Source: Pseudomonadota bacterium (GTDB taxonomy: Bacteria > Pseudomonadota > Gammaproteobacteria > Burkholderiales > Burkholderiaceae_C). Taken from it: a stretch of 64,000 nt of DNA. Of this stretch, positions 25,179 through 36,142 are shown one piece after another; within the stretch, counting starts at the first letter, position 1; every line of letters begins with the position of its first letter. The position numbers and the translations under genes are program-made. The notes beneath the pieces are model-generated. The model was given only the letters and a program-made list of their open reading frames with translations, was not told the origin of the DNA and made no database searches. The stretch is from NCBI GenBank assembly GCA_021845505.1, contig JAJZVU010000007.1, positions 52,379-116,378 on the forward strand, written 5' to 3'.

Positions 25179-27236
25179 TCAGGCCGGCTGCAGCAGCAGC
25201 ACCTGCTGCGCCTGCTCGTCGGCCAGCGCCGCCAGTGCCTCGCGCGGCGGCAGCGAGCGGCTGGCGACCAGGTCGTGCACCATGCCGCCGCCGGCCAGCG
25301 CGAGCCGGGCGCGAGCCTGCTCGGCCGTGCAACACCACAGTTCGAAGGCCTGGCCGTCGGCGAGCACGCGCAACTCCGCGTTCGAGCCGCGTTGCACCTG
25401 CAGCCGCGGCGCCGCCAGCAGCGCGGTCAGCGTGGCCCACGCGCGCGCCGCCGGACGCGGATCGAAGCGACGGTCGATGAAGCCGTGGCGCGGGTAGTAG
25501 CCGCGGTCGACGTCCATGAAGGTGTCGAACACCAGGCGCAGCCGGCTACCGGTTTTCGACAGCACCATGGCCTGCGCCAGCCTGCCCGCCAGCCAGCGGT
25601 CGTCGGCGCGCTCGGTGGCCAGGTTGGGCCCGCTGGTCTTCAGCGAAACCAGCACCTGCGAGCGCGCGGCCTCGGCGAAGGACGCGATGCGCTCGCAGGC
25701 CTGCGGCAGGTCCTCGTCGGGCTCCACCCGCACCGTCACGCCGTCGATCGCGCCGGACTGCAGCGCCTGTCGCACTCCGGCGAGCGCGCCGTCGAGGTCG
25801 GACAACTGCAGGCCGGCCTTGACGAAATGGTTGAAATGCCGGCCGTCGTAGTGCGAGTCGTCGTAGCCGTGGATCATCGAGAACAGGACCTCGGTGCCGG
25901 TGGTCTCGCGCCACTCGCGCAGCGCCTGCTGCCGGGCGGCCAGGGTGTCGAGCTTGGCGTTGACCTCGAAGCCGATCACCCCGGCCTGGCGCGCCTGCTC
26001 GCGCGTCAGCGCGACTCGCGGCCGCCCGAGCACGGTGACCAGGTAGCGATGGCCCAGCCGGGCCATCAGCTCCATGCGGCGGCGGGTCGCCGGGTCGGCG
26101 AGGTCCATCTCCGGCACCTTGGACAGTCGCGCCCCCATCTCCCATAGCGCGAGCAGCGGATAGTCGTTGCGCGCCCACTTGCGACCGAATTCCTGCACCC
26201 CGCCGGTAGCCGGGATCTGGGTGCTCTCGGCCCAGGGGTGGCGCAGTTCCACCCCCACCCGATCGAAGGTGGAGGTGCGGGGATGCGCCAGGTGCACCGG
26301 TTCGGGGCGAGCCGGCGCGGACCCGGCGACGGCCTGCTGGCCGTGGGTGCGCATCGAATACGCCACATGCCCGTCGTCGTAGACGTCGACCACGAAGTAG
26401 CCGAATTTCTCGGCATCGCCGCGGCCGAATTCGGTGGCAGGTGCGATGCGGTAGAACTCGGAGAAGTCGTGGCGCAGGAAAGCCGTCGAAGGCAGGGTGT
26501 AGAAGTCCGCGCTGCCGACCCGGTCGTACCAGAAATTGTGCACATGGCCGGCGAACACCGCCTCGACCTCGGGGCGAGCGATCAACCCGAGCAGCCAGCT
26601 GCGCGCCGGCTCGTCGACGTTGTCGTAGCTGCCCGCCTCGCCGGCGTCGTGCACATAGGCCGGGTAGTGCATGAACAGGAACACCCGGCGGCCGCCCGCG
26701 CCGTCGATCTGCTGCTCCAGCCATTCGCGCTGGCGCGGCTCGTCGGGCAGGCCGGAATTGAGCAGCAGGGAGTTGATGGCCACCAGCCGCAGCGGCCCTG
26801 CGTCGAAGCTGTAGTAGTCGCTGCCGAAGGCCTGGCGGTAGATCCGCAGGTAGCGCTCGCAGACCTGGTCGGCCGGCATCCAGTCGATCCGCTTGTCGCC
26901 GACGTCGTGGTTGCCGGGGACGACGTGCAGCGGCACCTTCAGCACCGAGGCCATGTCCTGGAAGCGCGCGACCGCGTCCTCGAAGGTCGGCAGCGACGGC
27001 ACCGGGTGCACGATGTCGCCCAGGTGGACGACAAAGCGCGGCTGCGGCTGCATCGCGGCGATGTCGCGGAACACATGGCGCGCGCGGTCGTTGGCCAGGC
27101 GGTTGGTCCGGTACGGCGAGCTGGACATGTCGTCGCGCTCGTTGATGTGGGTGTCGGCGACGACGACGAAGGAGAACAGCGGCCGCTGGCCACCTTCCGC
27201 CAGCGCGGCGGGCCTGATAGGATGGTCGTCGTTCAT
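25179..27236 (-). CDS. Calcineurin-like metallophosphoesterase with unassigned C-terminal domain
   Basis: A 685-residue protein. Residues about 20-310 form a metallophosphoesterase like 3',5'-cyclic AMP phosphodiesterase CpdA, with the full set D-T-H (28-30), G-D-I-V-H, G-N-H-D, M-H-Y-P and G-H-V-H-N. The remaining 370 residues are not a known partner; alternating strand/helix character and V-D-V/V-S-L-K-x-S-G-P-N motifs suggest a TIM-barrel-like fold, but no family is recognised. No signal peptide is seen. Its start codon is only 24 bases from the divergent IclR start, and no ribosome site precedes it. The substrate is unknown. Confidence 0.75.
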   Translation of the reverse strand: MNDDHPIRPAALAEGGQRPLFSFVVVADTHINERDDMSSSPYRTNRLANDRARHVFRDIAAMQPQPRFVVHLGDIVHPVPSLPTFEDAVARFQDMASVLKVPLHVVPGNHDVGDKRIDWMPADQVCERYLRIYRQAFGSDYYSFDAGPLRLVAINSLLLNSGLPDEPRQREWLEQQIDGAGGRRVFLFMHYPAYVHDAGEAGSYDNVDEPARSWLLGLIARPEVEAVFAGHVHNFWYDRVGSADFYTLPSTAFLRHDFSEFYRIAPATEFGRGDAEKFGYFVVDVYDDGHVAYSMRTHGQQAVAGSAPARPEPVHLAHPRTSTFDRVGVELRHPWAESTQIPATGGVQEFGRKWARNDYPLLALWEMGARLSKVPEMDLADPATRRRMELMARLGHRYLVTVLGRPRVALTREQARQAGVIGFEVNAKLDTLAARQQALREWRETTGTEVLFSMIHGYDDSHYDGRHFNHFVKAGLQLSDLDGALAGVRQALQSGAIDGVTVRVEPDEDLPQACERIASFAEAARSQVLVSLKTSGPNLATERADDRWLAGRLAQAMVLSKTGSRLRLVFDTFMDVDRGYYPRHGFIDRRFDPRPAARAWATLTALLAAPRLQVQRGSNAELRVLADGQAFELWCCTAEQARARLALAGGGMVHDLVASRSLPPREALAALADEQAQQVLLLQPA

Positions 27237-27260
27237 GATAGTGGAATTATGCATTGAATA
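27237..27260. promoter_or_regulatory. 24-base divergent start region with ATTAT/ATAAT repeat
   Basis: Only 24 bases separate the start codons of the phosphoesterase and IclR genes. They are AT-rich and contain ATTAT-N7-ATAAT plus TGGAA near each end (tggaat...atggaa), a layout that could bind the IclR dimer. There is no room for separate promoters and ribosome sites, so either messages are leaderless or one start is further inside its gene. Confidence 0.45.
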
Positions 27261-28122
27261 ATGGAACACCATGATAGACCCCCGCGGGGCCGCCGCAGCA
27301 TCGGTGGATCCCCGGACGAGGCCGAGGACCCGCGCGACCCGGCCGCTCTGCCGGCCGACGCGCTGCTCGATCACCCGTCGTTCGCCTCCACGCTGGCCAA
27401 CGGGCTGGCCGTACTGGGGTGCTTCAGCGCCACCGAGCCCCTGCTCGGCAACAAGGACTTCGCGCAGCGCCTGGGCCTGAGCAAGCCGACCATCTCGCGC
27501 CTGAGCTTCACGCTGGTCGCGCTGGGCTACCTGCGGCGCGACGCTGCCACCGGCAAGTACCGGCTCGGCCCGGCGGTGCTGTCGCTGGGCTATCCGCTGC
27601 TGGCGCAGCTGGCGATCCGGCAGGCGGCCGCCGCCGAGATGCTCGAGCTGGCGCGCTACGCCCGCGGGCCGGTGTCGGTGGGAGTGCGCGACCGGCTGCA
27701 GGTGGTGTACGTGGAGACCACGGTGGCCAGGCAGAGCAATGCGACGCGGCCGGGCATCGGCTCGGCGCGACCGTTGCTGCGCACCGCCATCGGTCGCGCG
27801 CTGCTGCACGCCTGCGCACCCGCCGAACGCGCGGCGCTGGAGCGCCGGCTGCAGCAGTCGCAGCCCGAGGAATGGCAGGCCTACGGCGCGCGGCTGCCCC
27901 AGGCCTACGAGGAAATCGAACGCCTGGGGTTTTGCGCGGTGACCGCCGACTGGCGCCCCACGCTGGCGGGGGTGGCGGTGCCGATGCGGATCCGGCTGGA
28001 GGGACTGCCTGCCGCCTTCAATCTGACGGTCCCCACCTATGCCGCCGATTCCACCAGGCTGGCCGACGACCTCGGCCCGCGACTGGTCGAGCTGGTGCGC
28101 ACCATCGAGTCGAGGCTCGGCG

Positions 28123-28127
<5 letters not shown>
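27261..28127 (+). CDS. IclR-family transcriptional regulator
   Basis: A 288-residue IclR regulator: winged helix-turn-helix at about residues 36-105 (L-L-G-N-K-D-F-A-Q-R-L-G-L-S-K-P-T-I-S-R) and a C-terminal effector domain (about 115-285). The first 36 residues are Asp/Pro-rich and not family sequence, so the start could be later, although no obvious in-frame ATG exists. Divergent from the metallophosphoesterase gene, it probably controls that gene. IclR proteins near aromatic genes (PcaR, PobR types) are common, and pobA lies 1 kb downstream, but an AraC-type regulator is the nearer candidate there. Confidence 0.88.
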
Positions 28128-30362
<2,235 letters not shown>

Positions 30363-30383
30363 CAGCCCGCGCAGGAGACCGCG

Positions 30384-30728
30384 ATGCAACCCCAGCGCCC
30401 GATCGAGGGCACGACGCTGTTCGACGGCAGGCAGGCGCGCAAAGGCTACGCGTTGAACAAGATGTGTTTTTCCTTCAACGAGGCAGCCAACCGCGCGGCC
30501 TTCCTCGCCGACGAGCAAGGCTACTGCGAGCGCTTCGGGCTGAGCGACGAGCAGCGTGCCGCGGTGCGCAGCCGCAATGTGCTGCAACTCCTGGCGGCCG
30601 GCGGCAACGTGTACTACCTGGCCAAGCTCGCCGGACTGCTCGGGCTGGACGTGCAGGACCTCGGCGCCCAGCAGACCGGGATGAGCAAGGAAGCCTTCCA
30701 GGCCCGGTTGCGCGCCGCGGGAGACTGA
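30384..30728 (+). CDS. ligA: Protocatechuate 4,5-dioxygenase alpha subunit
   Basis: A 114-residue helical small subunit of the LigAB extradiol dioxygenase (also called PmdA). The segments L-N-K-M-C-F-S-F-N near residue 25, V-L-Q-L-L-A-A-G-G-N-V-Y-Y-L-A-K-L near 66-82 and G-L-D-V-Q-D-L-G-A-Q-Q-T-G-M near 87-100 are diagnostic. The alpha subunit caps the active site on the beta subunit. It starts 21 bases after pobA with a GGAG ribosome site and is followed by the beta subunit gene after 4 bases, giving translational pairing. Confidence 0.95.
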   Translation: MQPQRPIEGTTLFDGRQARKGYALNKMCFSFNEAANRAAFLADEQGYCERFGLSDEQRAAVRSRNVLQLLAAGGNVYYLAKLAGLLGLDVQDLGAQQTGMSKEAFQARLRAAGD

Positions 30729-30732
30729 GACC

Positions 30733-31566
30733 ATGGCCAGGCTCGTCGGTTGCGTCAACACCTCCCATGTCCCGGCGATCGGCAAGGCGATCGCATCCGG
30801 GCTGCAGCAGGAGCCCTACTGGAAACCCTTTTTCGACGGCTTTCCGCCGATCCGCGCGTGGCTCGACGAGGTGCGTCCGGACGTCGCGGTGGTGGTCTAC
30901 AACGACCACGGGCTGAACTTCTTCCTGGACAAGATGCCGACCTTCGCGCTCGGCGCAGCGCCGCAGTACCGCAACGCCGACGAAGGCTGGGGCATCCCCA
31001 CGCTGGCGCCGTTCGCCGGCGAGCCCGAGCTGTCCTGGCACCTCATCGACTGCCTGATCGACTGCGAATTCGACCTCACGACCTGCCAGGAGATGCTGGT
31101 CGACCACGCCTTCACGCTGCCGATGAAGCTGCTGTGGCCCGACGGGCAGGCGCCGGCGACGGTCCCGCTGTGCATCAACACGGTGCAGTTCCCGCTGCCC
31201 GGCGCGAGGCGGGTCTGGGCGCTGGGCGAGGCGCTGGGGCGGGCCATCCGCAGCTGGGACAGCGACGCGCGCGTGGTGGTGATCGGCAGCGGCGGGCTGT
31301 CGCACCAGCTCGACGGCCAACGCGCAGGGTTCATCAACAAGGACTTCGACCAGCGCTTCCTGCGCAGCCTGGTCGAAGACCCGACCTGGGCCACCCGCTA
31401 CTCCATCCGCGACCTGGTCGAGCTCACCGGAAGCCAGGGCGTGGAGCTGCTGATGTGGCTGGCCGCGCGCGCCACGCTGGGCGAGCGCGTCCGCCTGGTG
31501 CACCGGAACTACCACATCCCGATTTCCAACACCGCCGCCGCGACGCTGGCGCTGGCGGTCGACTGA
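30733..31566 (+). CDS. ligB: Protocatechuate 4,5-dioxygenase beta subunit
   Basis: A 277-residue catalytic subunit that opens the protocatechuate ring between C4 and C5, yielding 4-carboxy-2-hydroxymuconate semialdehyde with Fe(II) and O2. Metal and catalytic motifs are present: S-H12-V-P, N-D-H59-G, G-S-G-G-L-S-H and G-V-E-L-L near the C-terminus, matching His12, His61, His195 and Glu242 of the Sphingobium enzyme. Length matches the family (about 280-300). The downstream enzymes of this pathway (LigC, LigI, LigJ, LigK) are not encoded in the window. Confidence 0.95.
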   Translation: MARLVGCVNTSHVPAIGKAIASGLQQEPYWKPFFDGFPPIRAWLDEVRPDVAVVVYNDHGLNFFLDKMPTFALGAAPQYRNADEGWGIPTLAPFAGEPELSWHLIDCLIDCEFDLTTCQEMLVDHAFTLPMKLLWPDGQAPATVPLCINTVQFPLPGARRVWALGEALGRAIRSWDSDARVVVIGSGGLSHQLDGQRAGFINKDFDQRFLRSLVEDPTWATRYSIRDLVELTGSQGVELLMWLAARATLGERVRLVHRNYHIPISNTAAATLALAVD

Positions 31567-31575
31567 CGTCGCGGC

Positions 31576-32232
31576 TCACAACGCCTTCGTCGAGAAGTAC
31601 CAGTCGATCACCTCCATTCCCTGCTGCGCGCCGCTGTCGACCCGCTCCTCGGCCGCGGCTGCGGTCTTCGGCGGCGGCACGATGACCTTGTCGCCCGGGC
31701 ACCAGGCCTCGGGGGTGGCCACCGCGTGCTTGTCGCTGGTCTGCAGCGCCTGCAGCAGGCGCAGGAATTCGTCGATCGAGCGGCCGTTGCTCATCGGGTA
31801 GTAGACCATCGCCCGCAGCACGCCTTGAGGATCGATGAAAAAGGTCGCCCGCACCGCCTGCGTGTCGGCAGCGCCTGGATGGATCATCCCGTAGGCACGG
31901 GCGACCTCCATCTTCAGGTCCTCGATGATGGGGAAAGGGATGTCGACCCCGAAGTTCTGGCGGATCGAGCGGATCCACGCCAGGTGCGAGAACAGCGAGT
32001 CGATCGACAGCCCGAGGAGTTCGCAATTCAGCGCCCGGAAGGCCTGGTGGTGGCGCGCGAAGCCGATGAACTCGGTGGTGCACACCGGGGTGAAGTCGGC
32101 CGGGTGGGAGAACAGGATCAGCCACTTGCCGCGGTAGTCGGCCAGCGTGCGTTCGCCCTGGGTGGTGGCCGCGCGGAACGCCGGCGCCGGTTCGTTGATG
32201 CGGGGAAGGCTGGGAGCTGCGCTCTGTTCCAT
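31576..32232 (-). CDS. Peroxiredoxin (Prx6/1-Cys type)
   Basis: A 218-residue thiol peroxidase. The peroxidatic motif P-A-D-F-T-P-V-C51-T-T-E-F is intact, and a C-terminal W-C-P-G-D-K segment and total length fit the Prx6 group, which reduces H2O2 and organic hydroperoxides. Other cysteines (L-N-C near residue 71 and W-C-P) mean resolving chemistry cannot be excluded. ATG 32232 gives the normal N-terminus. It is convergent with ligB and divergent from the monooxygenase operon, so it may protect against oxidants formed by these oxygenases, though no direct link is shown. Confidence 0.9.
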   Translation of the reverse strand: MEQSAAPSLPRINEPAPAFRAATTQGERTLADYRGKWLILFSHPADFTPVCTTEFIGFARHHQAFRALNCELLGLSIDSLFSHLAWIRSIRQNFGVDIPFPIIEDLKMEVARAYGMIHPGAADTQAVRATFFIDPQGVLRAMVYYPMSNGRSIDEFLRLLQALQTSDKHAVATPEAWCPGDKVIVPPPKTAAAAEERVDSGAQQGMEVIDWYFSTKAL

Positions 32233-32656
32233 GATGGTTCCTCGAGGCGGATGGGGCCGGCGCGCGGGTGCCGCGGCCGCTGCGGATTCCCAGGCTATCG
32301 GCGCGGGCCGCGGCGCGTCCATGCGCCGGATCAAGCCCGCGGCCGCGACCGGCCGGTATCTCGATGCGGGCTGCGCCAGCCGCGGGCCTTGGGCCTCGCC
32401 GGTTGCGGCGGTTGCGCCGGCTGCAGCGCGGCGTGGACATCCCGGTTGCCGCCGCCGCGCCTGAACCTTGGGGTGGGGACAACTAAACCAAAGTGCAATG
32501 GCGCTCACTTCGCGCCACGCCTAAGTTACGTGTCGCGCAGATCGCGCCCGGCCTCGTGCGGGTACGACATGGCGCGCCGCACCCGCTTGCGCCGCACGCA
32601 GCCACCGCTGCGGCACGGCGCCCGGGGACGTCCCACACCCTGAGGAGACATACATC
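32233..32656. promoter_or_regulatory. 424-base control region upstream of tmoA with a weak tod-box-like site
   Basis: This noncoding stretch carries the divergent peroxiredoxin and tmo promoters. TAAAC-CAAA-GT at 32484-32494 matches one half of the TodT/TmoT box (ATAAAC-N4-GTTTAT, recalled from literature) and part of the other half, about 165 bases before the tmoA start. No full palindrome, sigma-54 promoter or porin gene was found. GAGGAG before ATG 32657 is the tmoA ribosome site. Confidence 0.35.
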
Positions 32657-34162
32657 ATGGCACTGATCGAGCGGCACGAGTGGTACGACATCGCTCGTGA
32701 CACCAACTGGACGCCGGCCTATGCAAGCGAGTCCGAGATCTTCCCCGATCTGATGACCGGCGCGATGGGCGTGCCGATGGAGCAATGGGAACACTACGAC
32801 GAGCCGTACAAGACCAGCTACCCGGAGTACGTGAAGAACCAGCGCGAAAAGGACTCGGGAGCCTATTCGGTCAAGGCTGCGCTCGAGCGCAGCCGCATCC
32901 TCGAATCGTCCGACCCCGGCTGGCTGGGCATCCTCAAGTCCCACTATGGCGCGATCGCTCTGGGAGAGTACGCCGCGATGAGCGCCGAGGCGCGCATGGC
33001 GCGCTTCGGTCGCGCACCTGGCATGCGCAACATGGCCACCTTCGGCATGATGGACGAAAACCGGCATGCCCAGCTCCAGCTCTATTTCCCCCACAGCTAC
33101 TGCGCAAAGGACCGCCAGTTCGACTGGGCGCACAAGGCGTACCACACCAATGAATGGGGCGCGATCGCCGCCCGCCACGCCTTCGACGACCTGTTCCTGT
33201 CGCGCAGCGCGACCGACATCGCGGTCATGCTCACCTTCGCCTTCGAGACGGGCTTCACCAACATGCAGTTCCTGGGTCTGGCCGCCGATGCCGCGGAAGC
33301 CGGCGACTACACCTTCAGCAGCCTGATCTCCAGCATCCAGACCGACGAGTCTCGTCATGCCCAGATCGGCGGGCCAGCACTGCAGATTCTCATCGCCAAC
33401 GGGCGTAAGGAGCAGGCGCAGAAGCTGGTCGACATCGCGATCGCTCGTGCCTGGAGGCTGTTCTGCCTGCTCACCGGCACGGCGATGGACTACGCCACGC
33501 CCCTGCAGCACCGCAAGCAGTCCTTCAAGGAATTCATGCGCGAGTGGATCGTCGGGCAGTTCGAACGCACGCTGCTCGATCTCGGCCTCGATCTCCCCTG
33601 GTTCTGGGACCAGATGATCAACGAGTTCGATTACCAGCACCACGCCTACCAGATGGGAATCTGGTACTGGCGCCCGACCGTGTGGTGGAACGTAGCGGCC
33701 GGGGTCACGCCCGATTGCCGCGACTGGCTGGAGGAAAAGTATCCCGGTTGGAACGACACCTTCGGCAAGGCGTGGGACGTGATCATCGACAACCTGCTCG
33801 CTGGCCGCACCGAGTTGACCCTTCCGGAAACGCTACCGATCGTGTGCAACATGAGCCAGATCCCCATTTGCGCCATCCCGGGTGAGCGCTGGAACGTGAA
33901 GGATTACCCGCTCGAATACCGCGGCCGCACCTACCACTTCAATTCCGAGATCGACCGCTGGGTGTTCCAGCAGGATCCGCTGCGCTATCGCGACCACCTG
34001 ACTCTGGTCGACCGCTTCCTGGCCGGCCACATCCAGCCGCCGAACCTCATGGGAGCGCTGCAGTACATGAACCTGGCGCCAGGAGAAACCGGCGATGACG
34101 CCCACCAGTACGCCTGGGTCGCCAGCTACCGCGACAAGCGCTACCAGAAAAGAGCCGCCTGA
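32657..34162 (+). CDS. tmoA: Toluene-4-monooxygenase hydroxylase alpha subunit
   Basis: A 501-residue diiron hydroxylase subunit that inserts oxygen into the aromatic ring. All six iron ligands fall at the same numbers as in Pseudomonas mendocina T4MO: Glu104, Glu134, His137, Glu197, Glu231, His234, with Thr201 also conserved. Pocket residues Ile100, Gly103, Ala107, Gln141, Phe176, Leu192, Phe196 and Phe205 match too; position 180 is Phe rather than Ile. These favour para attack, giving p-cresol from toluene, but phenols or benzene may also be substrates. First gene of a six-gene operon with spacing of 39 bases or less. Confidence 0.95.
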   Translation: MALIERHEWYDIARDTNWTPAYASESEIFPDLMTGAMGVPMEQWEHYDEPYKTSYPEYVKNQREKDSGAYSVKAALERSRILESSDPGWLGILKSHYGAIALGEYAAMSAEARMARFGRAPGMRNMATFGMMDENRHAQLQLYFPHSYCAKDRQFDWAHKAYHTNEWGAIAARHAFDDLFLSRSATDIAVMLTFAFETGFTNMQFLGLAADAAEAGDYTFSSLISSIQTDESRHAQIGGPALQILIANGRKEQAQKLVDIAIARAWRLFCLLTGTAMDYATPLQHRKQSFKEFMREWIVGQFERTLLDLGLDLPWFWDQMINEFDYQHHAYQMGIWYWRPTVWWNVAAGVTPDCRDWLEEKYPGWNDTFGKAWDVIIDNLLAGRTELTLPETLPIVCNMSQIPICAIPGERWNVKDYPLEYRGRTYHFNSEIDRWVFQQDPLRYRDHLTLVDRFLAGHIQPPNLMGALQYMNLAPGETGDDAHQYAWVASYRDKRYQKRAA

Positions 34163-34201
34163 CAGCGGACCCGGCCACACAACGAACGAGGAGATGCACA
34201 A

Positions 34202-34462
34202 ATGGCCCTTTTCCCGGTGATTTCCAATTTCCAGTACGACTTCGTGCTGCAGCTGGTCGCAGTCGACAGCGAAAACACCATGGACGAGGTCGCGGCGGCA
34301 GCCGCCTACCACTCGGTCGGCCGGCGCGTGGCACCTCAGCCTGGCAAGGTGGTGCGAGTGCGGCGCCAGGGCGGTGAGGCGTTCTACCCACGCCATGTCA
34401 AGCTCTGCGACACCGACATCCGTGCGATGGAATCGCTGGAGTTCATTTTTTGCGACACGTGA
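34202..34462 (+). CDS. tmoB: Toluene monooxygenase hydroxylase gamma subunit
   Basis: An 86-residue ubiquitin-fold small subunit of the (alpha-beta-gamma)2 hydroxylase. The pattern F-P-V near residue 4, F-V-L-Q-L-V-A-V-D-S, T-M-D-E-V-A, A-Y-H-S-V-G-R-R-V-A-P near 38-48 and the E-F-I-F end match T4MO TmoB. It packs on the outside of the alpha subunit and has no cofactor. AGGAGAT sits just before ATG 34202. It lies 39 bases after tmoA and 8 bases before tmoC. Confidence 0.93.
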   Translation: MALFPVISNFQYDFVLQLVAVDSENTMDEVAAAAAYHSVGRRVAPQPGKVVRVRRQGGEAFYPRHVKLCDTDIRAMESLEFIFCDT

Positions 34463-34470
34463 GGGACTGC

Positions 34471-34806
34471 ATGACATTCCAAAAAGCCTGCAGCGAAGAC
34501 GATCTCTGGGAAGGCGAGATGGTGGAAGTGGACGTCGGCGATCACCACCTGCTGCTGATGCGCATCGAGGGCGGCGAGCTGCGCGCCTACCAAGGCATGT
34601 GCCCGCACCAGGACATCCCGCTGTGCGAAGGCCGCTTCGATGGCAGGGTGTTGATGTGCCGCGCCCACCAATGGACTTTCGACGCCCGCAGCGGAGACGG
34701 CATCAACCCGGGGGACTGCCGTCTTGCGCGCTACCCGATACAGCTGCACAACGGCGACGTGCTGGTCGAAGTCGACGGCGTCGCGCCGCTCTTCGCTCAC
34801 AGCTGA
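34471..34806 (+). CDS. tmoC: Toluene monooxygenase Rieske ferredoxin
   Basis: A 111-residue soluble Rieske protein carrying electrons from the reductase to the diiron hydroxylase. The cluster ligands are Cys44-P-His46 and Cys63-R-A-His66, one residue off the T4moC numbering. Length matches T4moC (112). ATG 34471 follows GAGGGA that overlaps the tmoB stop codon, indicating coupled translation. Confidence 0.94.
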   Translation: MTFQKACSEDDLWEGEMVEVDVGDHHLLLMRIEGGELRAYQGMCPHQDIPLCEGRFDGRVLMCRAHQWTFDARSGDGINPGDCRLARYPIQLHNGDVLVEVDGVAPLFAHS

Positions 34807-34828
34807 TTGCAACGAAGGAGACGACACC

Positions 34829-35143
34829 GTGGGAAGCCACACGACAGCCAATGCGTACCGGAACAATCGCGTCGGTCCGGTTCTGCGCGCCAGCAGCATC
34901 ACCGCAGCGGTCATCGAAGCCGCGCAGGAAGACAACCCAGACAAGGAGATCCGCGTCGACGACAAGGTGGCCTATGTGCGCATCGATGCCGAAGATGAAC
35001 TCATCCTCCGCCGCAGCACACTGGAAACCGCACTCGGCAGGCCATTCAGGATGGCCGAGCTCGAGGTCAACCTCGGCTCGTTCGCCGGCCGCATCGAGAC
35101 CGCCGACGACTACGTGCGCTTTTACTTCGAGCGCAAATTCTGA
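34829..35143 (+). CDS. tmoD: Toluene monooxygenase effector (coupling) protein
   Basis: A 104-residue cofactorless effector that binds the hydroxylase and tunes rate and regiospecificity. The [12 protein letters not shown] near residues 11-22, the [12 protein letters not shown] strand and the [13 protein letters not shown] end match TmoD. No ATG fits; GTG at 34829 is chosen because AAGGAG lies at 34815-34820 and the length equals T4moD (103). Confidence 0.92.
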   Translation: MGSHTTANAYRNNRVGPVLRASSITAAVIEAAQEDNPDKEIRVDDKVAYVRIDAEDELILRRSTLETALGRPFRMAELEVNLGSFAGRIETADDYVRFYFERKF

Positions 35144-35155
35144 CCGGAGCCCGAC

Positions 35156-36142
35156 ATGACGCCAACCGAAGTCCTCAAGCCGCTGAAGACCTGGAGTCAC
35201 CTCGCTGCACGCAAGCGCAAGCCCAGCGAGTATGAAATCGTCTCCACCAACCTGCACTTCCACACCGACAACCCCGACGCCCCCTTCGAGCTGGACCCGG
35301 ACTTCGCGATGGCGAGATGGTTCAAGGTCCATCGCAACGGCTCGCCGCTTGCGCATCCCGACTGGAATGCCTTTCGCGACCCGGACGAGATGGTCTATCG
35401 CACGTACAACATCCTGCAGGACGGCCAGGAGAACTATGTGTTCGGGCTGTTCGAGGAGTTCTCGGCCCGCGGCCACGACACCATGCTCGATGCGGCCTGG
35501 GCCGGTACCCTGGTGCGCGCCTACACCCCGCTACGCTACCTGGTCCACATCCTTCAGATGGCGTCGGCGTACCTGTCGCAGATGGCACCCGCCTCGACCA
35601 TTTCCAACTGCGCAACCTACCAGGCTGCCGATTCGCTGCGCTGGCTCACCCACACCGCCTACCGCACCAGGGAATTGTCCAGAACCTTCGCCGACCGCGG
35701 ATTTGCCACCGACGAGCGCCGCTACTGGGAGAACGACAGCGCCTGGCAGGGTTGGCGCCGGCTGGTGGAGACGGCGCTCGTCGCCTGGGACTGGGGCGAG
35801 AGCTTCGTGGCGTTCAACCTGGTGATCCGCCCGGCGATCGAGGAAGCGGTGCTGCGTGGCCTGGGCGAAGCCGGCCGCCACAACGGCGACACCCTGCTGG
35901 GCCTGCTCACCGATGCCCAACTCACCGATGCGCAACGCCACCGCCGCTGGTGCTCGGCGCTGGTCAAGCTGATGCTTGAACACCCCGGCAATCTCGACGT
36001 GCTGCGCGCCTGGGTTGCCAGGTGGGAGCCGCTGGCCGACGCGGCGATCGGTGCGTACGCGACGGCACTGCCCGATGCCACCCGGCTGGCCGAGCATGCG
36101 CTGGCTGCCACGCGCGACTACCGAAAGGGCCTGGGCTTGTGA
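35156..36142 (+). CDS. tmoE: Toluene monooxygenase hydroxylase beta subunit
   Basis: A 328-residue structural subunit of the hydroxylase dimer, homologous to the alpha subunit fold but without iron ligands. The start K-P-L-K-T-W-S-H-L-A, the F-E-L-D-P-D segment, D-P-D-E-M-V-Y-R-T-Y-N near 78-88 and A-W-D-W-G-E-S-F near 213-220 match T4MO TmoE. It starts 12 bases after tmoD, and its stop overlaps the tmoF start. Confidence 0.93.
   Translation: MTPTEVLKPLKTWSHLAARKRKPSEYEIVSTNLHFHTDNPDAPFELDPDFAMARWFKVHRNGSPLAHPDWNAFRDPDEMVYRTYNILQDGQENYVFGLFEEFSARGHDTMLDAAWAGTLVRAYTPLRYLVHILQMASAYLSQMAPASTISNCATYQAADSLRWLTHTAYRTRELSRTFADRGFATDERRYWENDSAWQGWRRLVETALVAWDWGESFVAFNLVIRPAIEEAVLRGLGEAGRHNGDTLLGLLTDAQLTDAQRHRRWCSALVKLMLEHPGNLDVLRAWVARWEPLADAAIGAYATALPDATRLAEHALAATRDYRKGLGL

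Noticed and set aside
32233..32656. Sigma-54 promoter for the tmo operon
   Set aside because: No TGGCAC-N5-TTGC pair was found on the needed strand; TodST-type control uses sigma-70-like promoters.
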